A stretch of DNA of 64,000 bases. Origin: Pedobacter jeongneungensis (GTDB lineage Bacteria; Bacteroidota; Bacteroidia; Sphingobacteriales; Sphingobacteriaceae). The position numbers and the translations under genes are program-made. Positions 29,701 to 38,466 of the stretch are shown here, piece after piece; the first letter of the stretch is position 1; the number at the start of each line of letters is the position of its first letter. The notes beneath the pieces were generated by a model. It made no database searches and was not told the DNA's origin. It saw only the letters and a list, made by a program, of their open reading frames with translations. The stretch covers positions 1-64,000 of the forward strand of contig NZ_AYMG01000016.1 in the NCBI RefSeq assembly GCF_000633455.1, written 5' to 3'.

Positions 29701-29899
29701 CAGGTTCAGGCCGGTATTAATGACAGCCTTAATGGCTGCCATCGGTTTAATGCCCGCAGCACTTTCTACCGGGATCGGTTCGGAAGCATCCAAGCCATTA
29801 GCCATTGTAGTTATTGGCGGATTAATTACCAATACACTTTTTAACCTTTTTGTTTATCCGATCGTATTTTACTGGTCGTACCGTAGAAAAGTTAATTAA
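26792..29899 (+). CDS. CusA/CzcA-family heavy-metal RND transporter
   Basis: A 1035-aa RND pump with 12 membrane helices and two large periplasmic loops. The fourth helix has GAIDFGIIIDGAVVMVE (about 394-410), the acidic signature that marks heavy-metal (HME) RND pumps. VQVNNHLEEADLPEGIQPEV and NLPFAMIGG-type segments are also present. Export is driven by protons. The exact metal (Cu, Zn, Co, Cd) cannot be read from sequence alone. It closes the TolC-adaptor-pump operon. Confidence 0.95.
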   Translation: MNKFIKSVIGFALKNKYFIFFATFILILAGYLSFKHTTIDAFPDVTNTNITIITQWPGRSAEEVEKFVSRPLEIAMNPTEKRTSIRSSSLFGLSIVKVSFEDDVDYAEARVQVNNHLEEADLPEGIQPEVQPPYGPTGEIFRYTLTSDKKSVRELKTLQDWVIQRELLSVSGIADVVSFGGEVKTYQITVDPQKAIQYGVSATELFEAVSKSNINVGGDVIVQSGQAYVVRGIGVLNNIDEIRNVVVDNINGTPVYVKTIADVAESALPRLGQVGRDRDPDVVEGIIVMRKGGNPSEVIARLKEKINTINNSILPDDVKIKPFYDREDLVNYSVHTVMGNMLEGILFVTLIVFLFMADWRTTLIVSIIIPLALLFAFICLKLKGMPANLLSMGAIDFGIIIDGAVVMVEGIFVILDAKAKKLGMEKFNKMSKLGFIKKACLENGKGILFAKLIIITGLLPIFTFEKVEGKMFSPLAWTLSFALLGALILTFTLVPAMASVLLKKDVKEKHNIFLEWITKATLKFYDVCFSKKKLVFSISIIVLLLGAFSFKFLGTEFLPSLDEGSIYVRATGPLSISLDETKKLSNEMRKIFLSFEEVKQVMSQTGRPNDGTDATGFYNMEFHVDIYPRKEWKRKQTKEQLIERMQEKLKSFPGISLNFSQPISDNVEEAVSGVKGSIVVKLFGENFEYIENEEEKIESILKTVEGIEDLGILRNLGQPELQINLDQKKMALYGVSTADANAVIEMAIGGKAATQIYEGERKFDLIIRYPEDFRNDESSISKLRVPTLSGSNVQLGEISSIRKITGPSMIYRDKHKRYGAIKFSIRGRDMGSVIAEAQQKVNAKIKLPQGYQLEWAGDFENQQRAIARLSQAVPVSLLLIFFILFVLFGNFRDALLVLNNVPFAMIGGILALLAAGVNFNISAGIGFIALFGICVQNGVILITRFKSNIADLKHHPSWTFTDAMRDGIASRFRPVLMTALMAAIGLMPAALSTGIGSEASKPLAIVVIGGLITNTLFNLFVYPIVFYWSYRRKVN

Positions 29900-30345
29900 T
29901 TTAAGTATCGTTTAAGGCTCCGCGCTAGCTTGCTTTGAAAAACAATCTACCTTTACCGAAGAACGCCAGTCAATCCCAAGAGCCAGGAAAATCAAAAAAA
30001 CAGATGTACAACAGAACAATTAGCTCTACCAAACCTCAAACGCAGTGGTTTTGTGTTCAATGCTTGCAAGAACTTTCATTAAGCATTTTACAAACAAAAC
30101 GAAGTGCCCCTGTTTTTTTGATGTGCGTGGGCTTGTGTGAAGGCTCCTAGCTGGATTGACGAAGCATTTTTGCATACTTTTGATGCCTCAAAAGTTTGAT
30201 GCCGTGCGGCAGAGAGCACTAAAATAGTTGCAGTATTTTGTGTCCACACGATAGGTATACGCTGTGAGTACGAACTTTCTTATACAACAAGCTATTATTA
30301 TAGAATACTTTTTCAATAGATTCTATAAATGGTTATAATAAAATG
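29900..30345. other. Gene-free stretch after efflux operon
   Basis: No credible gene is seen. The stretch contains short hairpins (for example CTTTTGATGCCTCAAAAG near 30178-30195) and GC-rich words that look like Pedobacter-type intergenic repeat debris. An open frame at 29935-30150 has no protein-like features. Confidence 0.5.
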
Positions 30346-30375
30346 AGGTCTGTTTCTGGCATTAGAAACAGACCT
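30346..30375. terminator. Strong bidirectional-type hairpin terminator
   Basis: Perfect 12-bp stem AGGTCTGTTTCT (30346-30357) with AGAAACAGACCT (30364-30375), 6-base loop, AT-rich on both sides. It lies just past the stop of the beta-barrel gene on the minus strand and can also stop read-through from the RND operon. Confidence 0.8.
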
Positions 30376-30419
30376 TATTATCATCAGAAAAAAATCTGAT
30401 GAATTAACATGAACAAATA

Positions 30420-31001
30420 TTAGTTCATATCACCTTTAACTTTTTTAGCAGTTCCTCTTCCTGGCAGATAAATCTGAAATCCAAAAGACAGATTAAGGTT
30501 GTTTTGCGTGGTTGAATTACCAAAACCTACAAGGCCTTTGTATTTAACCAAAGTTTCTAAACCAATGTTAGGGGTAATAAAATAGGCAAAACCAGGACCT
30601 ACACTTAAATCTAACCCGTTAGTGTTTGCACCACCTCTGTTAACGTTTACGCCACCAACACCAACAGTTGCCTCTGCGAAGAAACGTCCGTGTTTCAATA
30701 CTTCAACATCTTTTCCAGCGTAATAACGACCCAATGCACCTACACCATAAGTTGTTGTGGTGCTTGAGTTTTTAGCCGTTTCTAAACCAAAGTTTACGTA
30801 ACCACCCACCGCTACATTATCCTGAATAAACCAGGCCGCTTTTGGGGTAATATCAATACTGAAAATGTTTGGTGCATCTAAACCAAGATTGATATTGGTT
30901 AGGTTTCCTCCAACCATTACATTACCTTTTTGAATTTGTGCCTGTGCACTACCTGCGAACAATAATGCAGCGAATACTAATTTTAATAGATTTTTTTTCA
31001 T
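30420..31001 (-). CDS. Outer-membrane beta-barrel protein
   Basis: A 193-aa secreted protein. The signal peptide is MKKNLLKLVFAALLFAGSAQ. Alternating amphipathic strands follow, including NVMVGGNLTNINLGL, YVNFGLETAKN, GVGALGRYYAGK and a final NLNLSFGFQIYLPGRGTAKK. This fits an eight-stranded OmpA-like/OprW-type barrel of Bacteroidota. ATG at 31001 is chosen because it directly precedes the signal peptide; in-frame codons upstream to 31046 would add a non-signal stretch. Confidence 0.85.
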   Translation of the reverse strand: MKKNLLKLVFAALLFAGSAQAQIQKGNVMVGGNLTNINLGLDAPNIFSIDITPKAAWFIQDNVAVGGYVNFGLETAKNSSTTTTYGVGALGRYYAGKDVEVLKHGRFFAEATVGVGGVNVNRGGANTNGLDLSVGPGFAYFITPNIGLETLVKYKGLVGFGNSTTQNNLNLSFGFQIYLPGRGTAKKVKGDMN

Positions 31002-31194
31002 GATAGATAATTTTTTATTATCCATCTCTAACACGCGCCTATACATATAGTTTAAGAAAAATATACTCCTACCCTTAAATCACTGAAAAAGAGCGCCATA
31101 AAATCACATCAAAAACTGTTTTTTATGATAAAAGTTACCCGTAAATAAAAAATCTGATCTTCAGTAACTTGCCAAAATCATTAAATGATAACAA

Positions 31195-32178
31195 CTATTT
31201 AATTTCACTAATGTATTTTTTCATCAACGCTATACCGTCATCATCAATAACGGTTGTGCCTAATTTTGGCATGTGGAATTCGCCCATCTTGCTTGTCCTG
31301 ATGATGATGTTGCTCTTATTAAATTTGATCCCTGTATGCTCCAAACCTGTCCGATAATCAAGGTTTAGCGTGGTATTTCCTGCAAATCCACCTTGCTGGT
31401 GGCAATGGGCACAATTAATATCCATGTAAGCCCTCGCCCGTTGTTCTAAAGGCAATGAAATATCCTGGTAATCAGCTAAATGGATTAAAGAATTAATTTT
31501 AGTTTCTTTTATCATTCCTTTTTTCATCAGGTAAATCAGCTGATTGATATTTTCACCTGTTCTTTCAACCTTGATATTCAGATTTCTTGCTTTCGGCCCG
31601 ATTGGGATAATCGCATCATTTTGCCTGTGGCAGCTTCCACATTCTTGTTTAGTTGGGATATGATAAGCAATCTTCCTCTTTTCTCCATCCAAACTTGTAA
31701 AATCAATAGGAATGTTTGCCCCATCAGTAATCAGATCAGCATCATTTTGTGCTGCATTCCAACGGAAAGTAGCCGCATTCCATTTTGATTGATGCAGAAT
31801 CAATAAACGTGTTTCTATCAGCCGCCTGCCCTTATCCTTAACTTTCGAGTAATAAAAAGTTTTGGCAATAATAGTTCCTTCGGGGAAAACAGGCAGGCCA
31901 TCGCCACTCAATACCATTTGCTTTCCTTTAGGCAATTTGATCAGACGTTGTTTCTCCGCATAATCAGTAAAAAGTGTGGAGGAAAGCTGGAAAACCGCTA
32001 CACCATCAGCTGGTTCGAGAGCCGACATTTCGCCTTTAAAAAGCTGATAAAAAGAAAGTTTCTTATTAAAACTGATCCCGTTATCAATATTTCTCTTCCC
32101 CGAATTATGGCACGACCATACATATACAATCGGGCACACCAATACGGCTGCAATAATGATGTACTTTTTATACTTCAT
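31195..32178 (-). CDS. Diheme c-type cytochrome (SO2930-like)
   Basis: A 327-aa protein with an N-terminal hydrophobic anchor and a possible lipobox-like VWSC at Cys23. Two CxxCH heme motifs are present: CGSCH at 180-184 and CAHCH at 256-260. Candidate distal ligands include Met in GEFHMPKLG. The pattern matches the SO2930 family of diheme cytochromes. Periplasmic electron carrier role inferred. Last gene of a three-gene unit whose upstream TetR-type dyad lies at 33017-33036. Confidence 0.88.
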   Translation of the reverse strand: MKYKKYIIIAAVLVCPIVYVWSCHNSGKRNIDNGISFNKKLSFYQLFKGEMSALEPADGVAVFQLSSTLFTDYAEKQRLIKLPKGKQMVLSGDGLPVFPEGTIIAKTFYYSKVKDKGRRLIETRLLILHQSKWNAATFRWNAAQNDADLITDGANIPIDFTSLDGEKRKIAYHIPTKQECGSCHRQNDAIIPIGPKARNLNIKVERTGENINQLIYLMKKGMIKETKINSLIHLADYQDISLPLEQRARAYMDINCAHCHQQGGFAGNTTLNLDYRTGLEHTGIKFNKSNIIIRTSKMGEFHMPKLGTTVIDDDGIALMKKYISEIK

Positions 32179-32187
32179 TCCACACCA

Positions 32188-32523
32188 CTAATTCAAATGT
32201 TCATCTCCTTCATGCATCGCCGATTGCGGCGCTAGAATGTATTTATCGATGTAAAAAGTGCCAAAAGGAATGATACAGGCCAATAACACCTTCCAGGTTA
32301 TTTTAGAGAACGCCCATTTATAGGCCACGCCTACACTAAACGTAATAAAAACAAAAAGGCAAAACAGCAGTCCGTGGATCGGCCCCATTAACTTTACCAG
32401 TTCGGGCCTGTGCATGATGTATTTTAACGGCACCGCAATAAATACCAGTACCAATAATGAGGTTCCTTCCAGGAAACCAGTTAGCCGCAATCTCCCAATC
32501 GGGGTTTTTAACAGATTTAACAT
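32188..32523 (-). CDS. DUF3817 integral membrane protein
   Basis: A 111-aa protein with three membrane segments. The DUF3817 pattern includes TPIGRLRLTGFLEGTSLLVLVFIAVPLKY, a GPIHGLLFCLFVF segment with His, and ITWKVLLACIIPFGTFYIDK. Function unknown. It is 14 bases after the upstream gene and 9 bases before the cytochrome gene. Confidence 0.9.
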   Translation of the reverse strand: MLNLLKTPIGRLRLTGFLEGTSLLVLVFIAVPLKYIMHRPELVKLMGPIHGLLFCLFVFITFSVGVAYKWAFSKITWKVLLACIIPFGTFYIDKYILAPQSAMHEGDEHLN

Positions 32524-32537
32524 AACAACTTAATGAT

Positions 32538-33002
32538 TTAAAATGATCTTAAAAATGGACGGTTTGTAAAAGGCGAAAAAGGCCATGGAATAGCCACTAG
32601 AATAACCAAAAGTGCCAAACTAAACCAAAATAGCATGGTCGAGAATTTCTGATCGTCAGTCTCCATTCTCTTTGCCTTTGCCGAGCCAAGCGTGATCAGC
32701 ACAACCGAAGTGGCCATCAGCCAGATATGGATATACTTAAAAAATACATGCTCGCTCACCAAATGGTTATTATCGGATTCTGCTACTGCATACTTCACCA
32801 CGGGACTGATCATGTACAAACTTAAACCCAGCAGCAACTGAATCTGCGAAATGGTGGCCGTAACATGCCTTACAAAATTGGCATTGGCCGTAAATTTCAG
32901 CTGTTTTAAACGACCCATGGCCGCCAGATAAATGCTGTAAAGAAGTGATAAAAGTACTAGCCAGCGGTTGATTGAATGTAGGCTTAAAAGGATCTGATGC
33001 AT
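32538..33002 (-). CDS. Four-helix membrane protein, possible heme protein
   Basis: A 154-aa protein with four predicted membrane helices and conserved-looking His residues in or near helices: LLSLHSINRWLVLL, NFVRHVTATISQIQLLLGL, and KYIHIWLMATS. The His arrangement recalls small cytochrome b561-like proteins, but this is inference. It is the first gene of the TetR-controlled unit; its ATG lies 15 bases from the dyad at 33017-33036. Confidence 0.72.
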   Translation of the reverse strand: MHQILLSLHSINRWLVLLSLLYSIYLAAMGRLKQLKFTANANFVRHVTATISQIQLLLGLSLYMISPVVKYAVAESDNNHLVSEHVFFKYIHIWLMATSVVLITLGSAKAKRMETDDQKFSTMLFWFSLALLVILVAIPWPFSPFTNRPFLRSF

Positions 33003-33016
33003 GATAAAAAAATCAA

Positions 33017-33036
33017 AACATACTAATTAGTATGTT
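33017..33036. promoter_or_regulatory. TetR operator, perfect 20-bp palindrome
   Basis: AACATACTAATTAGTATGTT is a perfect palindrome located 15 bases upstream of the membrane-protein ATG and 15 bases past the TetR stop. A one-pair variant lies directly in front of the TetR gene (33637-33656). The same dyad at both promoters is the expected pattern of TetR binding. Confidence 0.88.
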
Positions 33037-33051
33037 ATAGTATAAAAAAAT

Positions 33052-33636
33052 TTAGAGATTTATTAAGTAGGTTTTAAGCCCTCTTAGATACGTTTTATAA
33101 CTCGATTTACCCAAAGCTTTACCGATATTTCTTACACCACCATAGCCTGATATTACCACCATGGCCACTTCTTCAGGTACAAAAGTGCTGGTAAATATAT
33201 GATCTGCCTGCCCTTTGTTAAGTGCGGCTACAATTGCATTTTGCCACTGTTTAACCAATTTGGCGAGTGCCTTTTTAAATACAGGATTCATCGGCGACAT
33301 TTCTTCGATCAGGTTAATGGCCGGACAGCCGTAATCGGGATTAAAGAATACAAAATCATTCAGCAGGTTTTCCATTACCTTGTAAATAGCCTTCACAGGA
33401 TCCTTAGCTTCTTCCAAGGGCTTGATCATTACATTGTACATGCCAGGGTACAACACTTCATTGATCAGGCTTAGTCCCATGTCATCTTTGGTTTTGAAAT
33501 GATAAAAGAAAGCGCCTTTGGTGACTTGTGTAGTGGCAATAATTTCATCAATACTCGTTGATTGATATCCCTTTCGGTATATCAATTCGAAAGATTTCTG
33601 TAAAATCATCATCCGTGTATCGGCCGCTTTGGACAT
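33052..33636 (-). CDS. TetR/AcrR-family repressor
   Basis: A 194-aa regulator. The N-terminal HTH has TRMMILQKSFELIYRKGYQSTSIDEII and TQVTKGAFFYHFKTKDDMG (about 7-55), followed by an all-helical ligand domain of the TetR_C type with YGCPAINLIEEMSP. It is transcribed in the same direction as the cytochrome unit and its own start is flanked by the operator at 33637. Predicted repressor of itself and of the 33002-31195 unit. Confidence 0.94.
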   Translation of the reverse strand: MSKAADTRMMILQKSFELIYRKGYQSTSIDEIIATTQVTKGAFFYHFKTKDDMGLSLINEVLYPGMYNVMIKPLEEAKDPVKAIYKVMENLLNDFVFFNPDYGCPAINLIEEMSPMNPVFKKALAKLVKQWQNAIVAALNKGQADHIFTSTFVPEEVAMVVISGYGGVRNIGKALGKSSYKTYLRGLKTYLINL

Positions 33637-33656
33637 AACATACTAATTGGTATGTT
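33637..33656. promoter_or_regulatory. TetR operator at own promoter
   Basis: AACATACTAATTGGTATGTT differs from the perfect palindrome at 33017 by one base. It abuts the TetR start codon, consistent with autorepression. Confidence 0.85.
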
Positions 33657-34039
33657 GGCAAAGATAGAATGATTGGAGATTAAGAGTTTAATAGATATGT
33701 CATATTTTAAATGATGAAAGATGTAAAATGGATGATAGAATTCTTAAAACAGTTCGTCATCCTGAGCGGAGTCGAAGGATTAATGAGAAGCATTCAGTTA
33801 ATCTGCGTGAGATGATGAATCCATGATTTTTCAGCCACGGATGCACAGATTAACACGGAAAATCTGCCGCATTGGTATATCTTATATCTAAAACAGCACT
33901 ATGCAATCTGTATTTTATTAGAAACAGATTATTAACTACGTTCAGAATAACAGCGATAATAAAACATTAATTAAGTATATAAGGCCCTATCCAGTGTTTC
34001 TCTGTGCCATATCTCCGTGCAACTTTGTGGTTAAATAAA
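33657..34039. other. Gene-free stretch with a dyad half-site
   Basis: Contains GTCATCCTGAGCGGAGTCGA from 33756, a half of the family-C/D repeat, and AT-rich filler. No gene seen. Confidence 0.5.
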
Positions 34040-34070
34040 AAGGCTGATACCATTTTCAGATACCAGCCTT
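34040..34070 (-). terminator. Hairpin terminator of TonB receptor gene
   Basis: AAGGCTG (34040-34046) pairs with CAGCCTT (34064-34070), extended imperfectly by the inner GATACC/GATACC parts. On the minus strand it is followed by a run of T (AAAA on plus at 34037-34040). It sits 26 bases past the receptor stop. Confidence 0.7.
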
Positions 34071-34095
34071 ATTAAATGCTTTTTGGAATTATCTC

Positions 34096-36465
34096 TTAAA
34101 ATTTAAAAGTGAAGTTACCTGTAATTTTAGCCGGGGTTTGCGCCGCGTACCTGAACGACCAGTATTGTTCGTTGGTTAAGTTATCCACCTTTAACCCGAT
34201 TCTATATTTTGGTTTATCATAAAATACTGCTGCATCAAGCACGGTATAAGATGGGATACTGAATTTAAATGCCACCGTATTTACCTGATTATACGAGCTA
34301 CCATAAATCCCTCCGAAACCGAAGCCCAAACCTTGTGCAGGACCATTGATCAAACGGTAACTGATCCATAAGTTGGCCATTTTAGGCGCACCTGCGGTAG
34401 CTGGTCTTAAACCTTCAACACTTGCATTGGCTTTGGTATATTTACTATCATTATAGGTATAACCTGCTACAATATTTAAGCCTGGTACCGGATTGGCAAT
34501 AATTTCGGCTTCAAATCCTTTACTCAACTGAGTACCATCCTGTAAAGAAAAATTGGCATGTGCCACATCATCGTAAAGGGTATTGGTAACTTTAATATCA
34601 TAATAGCTAAAAGTAGCGGTGATTTTGTCAAGATCGAATTTGGCACCACCTTCAAACTGGTTCGCATAACTTGGCTTAAAGGTATTACCATCAAAATCAG
34701 AACCACCGTTGTTACTAAAACCGTTCATGTAATTACCAAACACTGATACCCTATCTTTCACAATCTGATAAACAGCTCCAAATCTTGGTGAAAAAGCAGT
34801 CTGATTGTATTTTCCTTTGGTAATATCGGTACTTGCATCATAAGTTCCACCATTAAAGTAACGGTCTACCCTCACCCCTGCCATAATCAATAACCTGTCG
34901 GTAACATTCAACACATCAGAAGCATAAGCACTGTAAGTAGTTTCATCATTCGAAACCTGATTTAAATAAGTAGCTGTATTGAATAAAGGTGCTACCTTAG
35001 TTAAGTTGAAATTATTGTAGGCAGCACCCGGTTTTTTAAAGTTTAAAGCGGGCATATTTACTGTGGCATCGTTACGTAAAGCACGAAGGCTATAAAAATC
35101 AACACCTAAAACGACCCTGTTACGCAGGCTACCAATTTTAAAATCACCATTAAAATTTTGTTGGATATCAGTACCATAAAAGGGATTATCCTGATTGGTA
35201 ACTTGCTGTCTTAGGGTAGAATCGGTTAATAAACTTAAGGCTACAGTATAACCTTCAGACGATGAACGGGTGCGCGATACAACCGTTTGCGATTTCCATT
35301 GCTCAGAGATTTTGTATTTCGCCTGTGCAAAAATATTATACTGCTGACTGGTGTAGCTAACCGTATTATTGGCGAAAGAAAGTTTGTAAGGTATACCTAA
35401 ATCGGTTATGCTCCTGGCTTTTAAGTTCACCAGTGTTGGCGCTATCACCAATCGTGTTGGCGATGTAGCTTTTGAACCACTCATCTCCACATCTAATGAT
35501 AAGGTAAGTCTGTCATTTACGGCATAAGAAAAACTTGGTGCGATTAGATAGTTTTTATAGAAACCTGCATCCTGAAAACTTCTTTCGCTATGTAAAGCGG
35601 TATTAATCCTTAATAAAGCCGTTTTTTCTTCATTTAACGGGGTATTCACATCTGCTGTTAAACGATTCAGATCATAACTTGCACCCGAATAAGAAATTTC
35701 TCCTTTAAAAGTATCGAAAGGTTTTTTAGTTACACGGTTAAATAAACCACCAAATGAGGATATGGTACTGCCAAATAAGGTTGCCGCAGGACCTTTAATT
35801 ACCTCAATGCGTTCCAGGTTGGCCGGATCGATTGTAGTATAGGTAAAACTTCCCACACCATTCCTTACCAGTTGTGGTGTAGCAAAACCCCTCGAAATGT
35901 TGGTTGTTCTACCCTGGTTACGCACCTCTGCGATACCTGCCCCCGGGACGTTTTTAAAAGCGCTGTTGTAATCAGTTATTACCTGTTCTTTCATCAGCTC
36001 TTTACTTACCACGCTGTAAACCTGCGGATTTTCCATGTTTTTCAACTGCATCTTCGAAACATCCTCACTTTCTTTTTTGGCAAACCTGTTTCCTCCGGTG
36101 CTAACGATTACCTCCTCCAGTTTTTGAGAAGAGTAATCCAATTTAAGTTCCAGGTTGGCCACAGGATTTTCAGAAGTAACTTCAACGGTTTGTGTAGAAC
36201 CATCAAAGCCTACCCTAAGCATTTGCACCGTGTATTTACCAAATGGAAGATTTTTCAACTCGAATTTTCCATCTGCATCACTTACGGTAGCTTTTTTAAG
36301 CTCTTTAAGTTTTACGGTCACCCCTTGAGCACTGCTGCCATCTGTAATGGTAATTCTACCTGTGATTGTACCTTTTTCTGGTTTGCCTCCCTGAGCCATG
36401 GCCGAACCCAAAGTGAAAAGACATATGAAAAACAAAATTATAGCGCCTGGTTTCGGCTTAGACAT
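34096..36465 (-). CDS. TonB-dependent siderophore receptor
   Basis: About 789 aa. After the signal peptide (MSKPKPGAIILFFICLFTLG) there is a carboxypeptidase-regulatory-like beta sandwich (about 25-115) with KGTITGRITITDGSSAQGVTV. A plug follows with NVPGAGIAEVRNQGRTTNISRGF and IEVIKGPAATLFGSTISSFGG, then a 22-strand barrel ending PAKITGNFTFKF with terminal Phe. It matches the siderophore (FhuA/FoxA-like) receptor group. ATG at 36465 fits the signal peptide; an ATG at 36495 is also possible. No clear Fur box was seen upstream. Confidence 0.92.
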   Translation of the reverse strand: MSKPKPGAIILFFICLFTLGSAMAQGGKPEKGTITGRITITDGSSAQGVTVKLKELKKATVSDADGKFELKNLPFGKYTVQMLRVGFDGSTQTVEVTSENPVANLELKLDYSSQKLEEVIVSTGGNRFAKKESEDVSKMQLKNMENPQVYSVVSKELMKEQVITDYNSAFKNVPGAGIAEVRNQGRTTNISRGFATPQLVRNGVGSFTYTTIDPANLERIEVIKGPAATLFGSTISSFGGLFNRVTKKPFDTFKGEISYSGASYDLNRLTADVNTPLNEEKTALLRINTALHSERSFQDAGFYKNYLIAPSFSYAVNDRLTLSLDVEMSGSKATSPTRLVIAPTLVNLKARSITDLGIPYKLSFANNTVSYTSQQYNIFAQAKYKISEQWKSQTVVSRTRSSSEGYTVALSLLTDSTLRQQVTNQDNPFYGTDIQQNFNGDFKIGSLRNRVVLGVDFYSLRALRNDATVNMPALNFKKPGAAYNNFNLTKVAPLFNTATYLNQVSNDETTYSAYASDVLNVTDRLLIMAGVRVDRYFNGGTYDASTDITKGKYNQTAFSPRFGAVYQIVKDRVSVFGNYMNGFSNNGGSDFDGNTFKPSYANQFEGGAKFDLDKITATFSYYDIKVTNTLYDDVAHANFSLQDGTQLSKGFEAEIIANPVPGLNIVAGYTYNDSKYTKANASVEGLRPATAGAPKMANLWISYRLINGPAQGLGFGFGGIYGSSYNQVNTVAFKFSIPSYTVLDAAVFYDKPKYRIGLKVDNLTNEQYWSFRYAAQTPAKITGNFTFKF

Positions 36466-36693
36466 GCTATAACCTGAAAGTAAATTTATCACCATTTTAA
36501 TTCTTATTTAGACTGTTTTAAAATTAGGATGCAAAGAACAGTATTTTGCACATGAAAAACAACAGCTAAACAGAGATTTTCCACTTTCAGAAATGCTTAT
36601 TTTCAAACAAGCACTTCTTTAAAAAATCAGCAAAAAAACATACTGCTTAAGCTTTTGTTATTTCATAATTAATCCATTTAAACAGGCAAAATT

Positions 36694-37431
36694 TTGAACC
36701 CTCAGTATATCATTTACTTACTCATTGTACTTGCATTGCTTTGCATCATGGTATTGGGTTTTGTAATTCGTTACCGGAATATAAAATCTCAGCAGAAACT
36801 CGCTAACGCTCCTATTGTGTTACCTGAAGCCTATGGCCTTGGTCAAAAAATGTTTAGCGTACATCTAAAATGTGCGGATTTAAAACAAGCTTATTTTATC
36901 GTAAGTATTATTTTCAACCTGATTACCATTTTAATGCTGGTAATGCTCATCGGAGAAACTGATCCGTATGATTCCCTTCCTTACCCAAAAATTGTTGATA
37001 CCATCCTGAGCAAGAAAATGATGTTACCCGTTGGGATAGGCTTTGCTGTATTTTTAATTTATAATGCTTATCACCGCGTAAATATTACTTGGGAAAATGG
37101 CCCTGTTGTTGCAGAAAACCCTGTTAACATCAGGTATTATGAAATCAAGAAAAATGGCTTGCTGTTAAATGTGATCTACCTGCAAACCGATCAGAAGCTT
37201 TGGATATTGGTTCCGGGTACCTCACAAGACCATACAAAATTTAAAGATTTTAACAGGCTTAGGCAGGAGCAGCAGGAAAATGATAAGTATACCCAGCAAC
37301 TAAAGGAAAACTTAAGCCATTATGGTGCTCAGGAAAGAAAATTCTCTTTTTTCACCCTTTATTTCAAGTTATCCTTTTTTGCTTTAATCCTAAGTTTCAT
37401 CCTGATACTGGCTGTTCTGAAGTTCCAATAA
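36694..37431 (+). CDS. Unrecognised membrane protein with TTG start
   Basis: A 245-aa protein with hydrophobic segments at about 4-28, 69-90, 107-127 and 223-243, separated by a long hydrophilic domain (130-220). No family is recognised. The start is TTG at 36694: an ATG start would delete most of the first membrane helix. It is divergent from the siderophore receptor. Confidence 0.75.
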   Translation: MNPQYIIYLLIVLALLCIMVLGFVIRYRNIKSQQKLANAPIVLPEAYGLGQKMFSVHLKCADLKQAYFIVSIIFNLITILMLVMLIGETDPYDSLPYPKIVDTILSKKMMLPVGIGFAVFLIYNAYHRVNITWENGPVVAENPVNIRYYEIKKNGLLLNVIYLQTDQKLWILVPGTSQDHTKFKDFNRLRQEQQENDKYTQQLKENLSHYGAQERKFSFFTLYFKLSFFALILSFILILAVLKFQ

Positions 37432-37538
37432 TCCATCCTGTTTATTTCTCATTTTGGCTACAAAAGCCCTCAATTAGGCTACAAATTAGCGCATAACCAT
37501 CCTCACCTTTAGTTTATCATTTATTCAGATAAAAAATT

Positions 37539-38399
37539 ATGGAACATCAACAAGAAAATCAGGTTACAAATACCGCAACAGCTCATAAAGTTTGGTTTAT
37601 TACCGGTACCTCGCGTGGATTTGGGCGTGTATGGGCAACTGCCGCATTAGAACGTGGAGATAAAGTTGCTGCAACGGCACGTAATCTTTCAAGTATCGCC
37701 GATCTTCAGGAAAAATACAAGGAAAATGTATTGACATTGGAGCTGGATGTAACCAATTATAATCAGGTTGAAAAAACAGTTAAACAGGCACACGAACATT
37801 TTGGAAGGTTGGATATTGTATTAAACAACGCAGGTTATTCGCTTGTAGGTACTATTGAAGAAGCCACCATCGACCAGGTTAAGGCCATGTATGATACCAA
37901 TATTTTCGGAACAGTGGCTGTTATTCAGGCAGCTTTACCCATATTACGTAAACAAGGTTTCGGACATATCTTAGGTACTTCGAGTAACCTGGGCCATGTA
38001 GTGCTGCCTGTTATTGGTTATTACGCTTCTTCTAAATGGGCATTCGAAGCCATCCACGAAAGCCTGGCCGCAGAGGTAAAAGCATTTGGCATCAAAGTTA
38101 CCATTATCGAACCGGGTGCTTATGCCACGGAGTTTGGCAGTCAGGAATCATTGAAATTTGCAGCTGGTTTGGAGGTGTATACCGACTTTAAAGCAAACTT
38201 TTTTGAAGGTTTACAGCAGTTGGAAAGAGGTAATCCGGCCGCAACACCAGAAGCTATCTTTAAAGTTGTTGATGCTGAAAATCCACCTTTACGTTTCTTC
38301 CTCGGCAGTCATAACCTGCCGTGGGTACGCACGGCATACGCCGAGCGCATGTCCACCTGGGAAGAATGGGAATCGGTATCGAACGCAGCGCAGGGTTAA
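37539..38399 (+). CDS. SDR-family NAD(P)-dependent oxidoreductase
   Basis: A 286-aa classical SDR. It has FITGTSRGFGRVWA near the N-terminus, a NNAGYSLVG block, the catalytic YYASSKWAFEAIHE (Tyr and Lys present) and EPGAYATEFGS. A hairpin and the AraC gene at 38467 follow. It is an intact relative of the interrupted SDR at 19089 and likewise stands next to an AraC paralogue. Confidence 0.93.
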   Translation: MEHQQENQVTNTATAHKVWFITGTSRGFGRVWATAALERGDKVAATARNLSSIADLQEKYKENVLTLELDVTNYNQVEKTVKQAHEHFGRLDIVLNNAGYSLVGTIEEATIDQVKAMYDTNIFGTVAVIQAALPILRKQGFGHILGTSSNLGHVVLPVIGYYASSKWAFEAIHESLAAEVKAFGIKVTIIEPGAYATEFGSQESLKFAAGLEVYTDFKANFFEGLQQLERGNPAATPEAIFKVVDAENPPLRFFLGSHNLPWVRTAYAERMSTWEEWESVSNAAQG

Positions 38400-38418
38400 T
38401 TAATCAGAAAATCAATCA

Positions 38419-38450
38419 TATAACCGATAAACAAAATCTTATCGGTTATA
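38419..38450. promoter_or_regulatory. 12-bp perfect inverted repeat at AraC promoter
   Basis: TATAACCGATAA (38419-38430) and TTATCGGTTATA (38439-38450) with an 8-base loop. The right arm overlaps a -7 element TATATTTG (38447-38454). It could be the terminator of the SDR gene, a regulator site, or both. Confidence 0.65.
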
Positions 38451-38466
38451 TTTGTATTACAACAAT

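Noticed and set aside
29935..30150. Open frame of 71 codons after the RND gene
   Set aside because: No protein-like features, and the region holds hairpins and repeat debris.
31002..31046. Upstream extension of the beta-barrel gene
   Set aside because: It would place 15 residues before a clear signal peptide.
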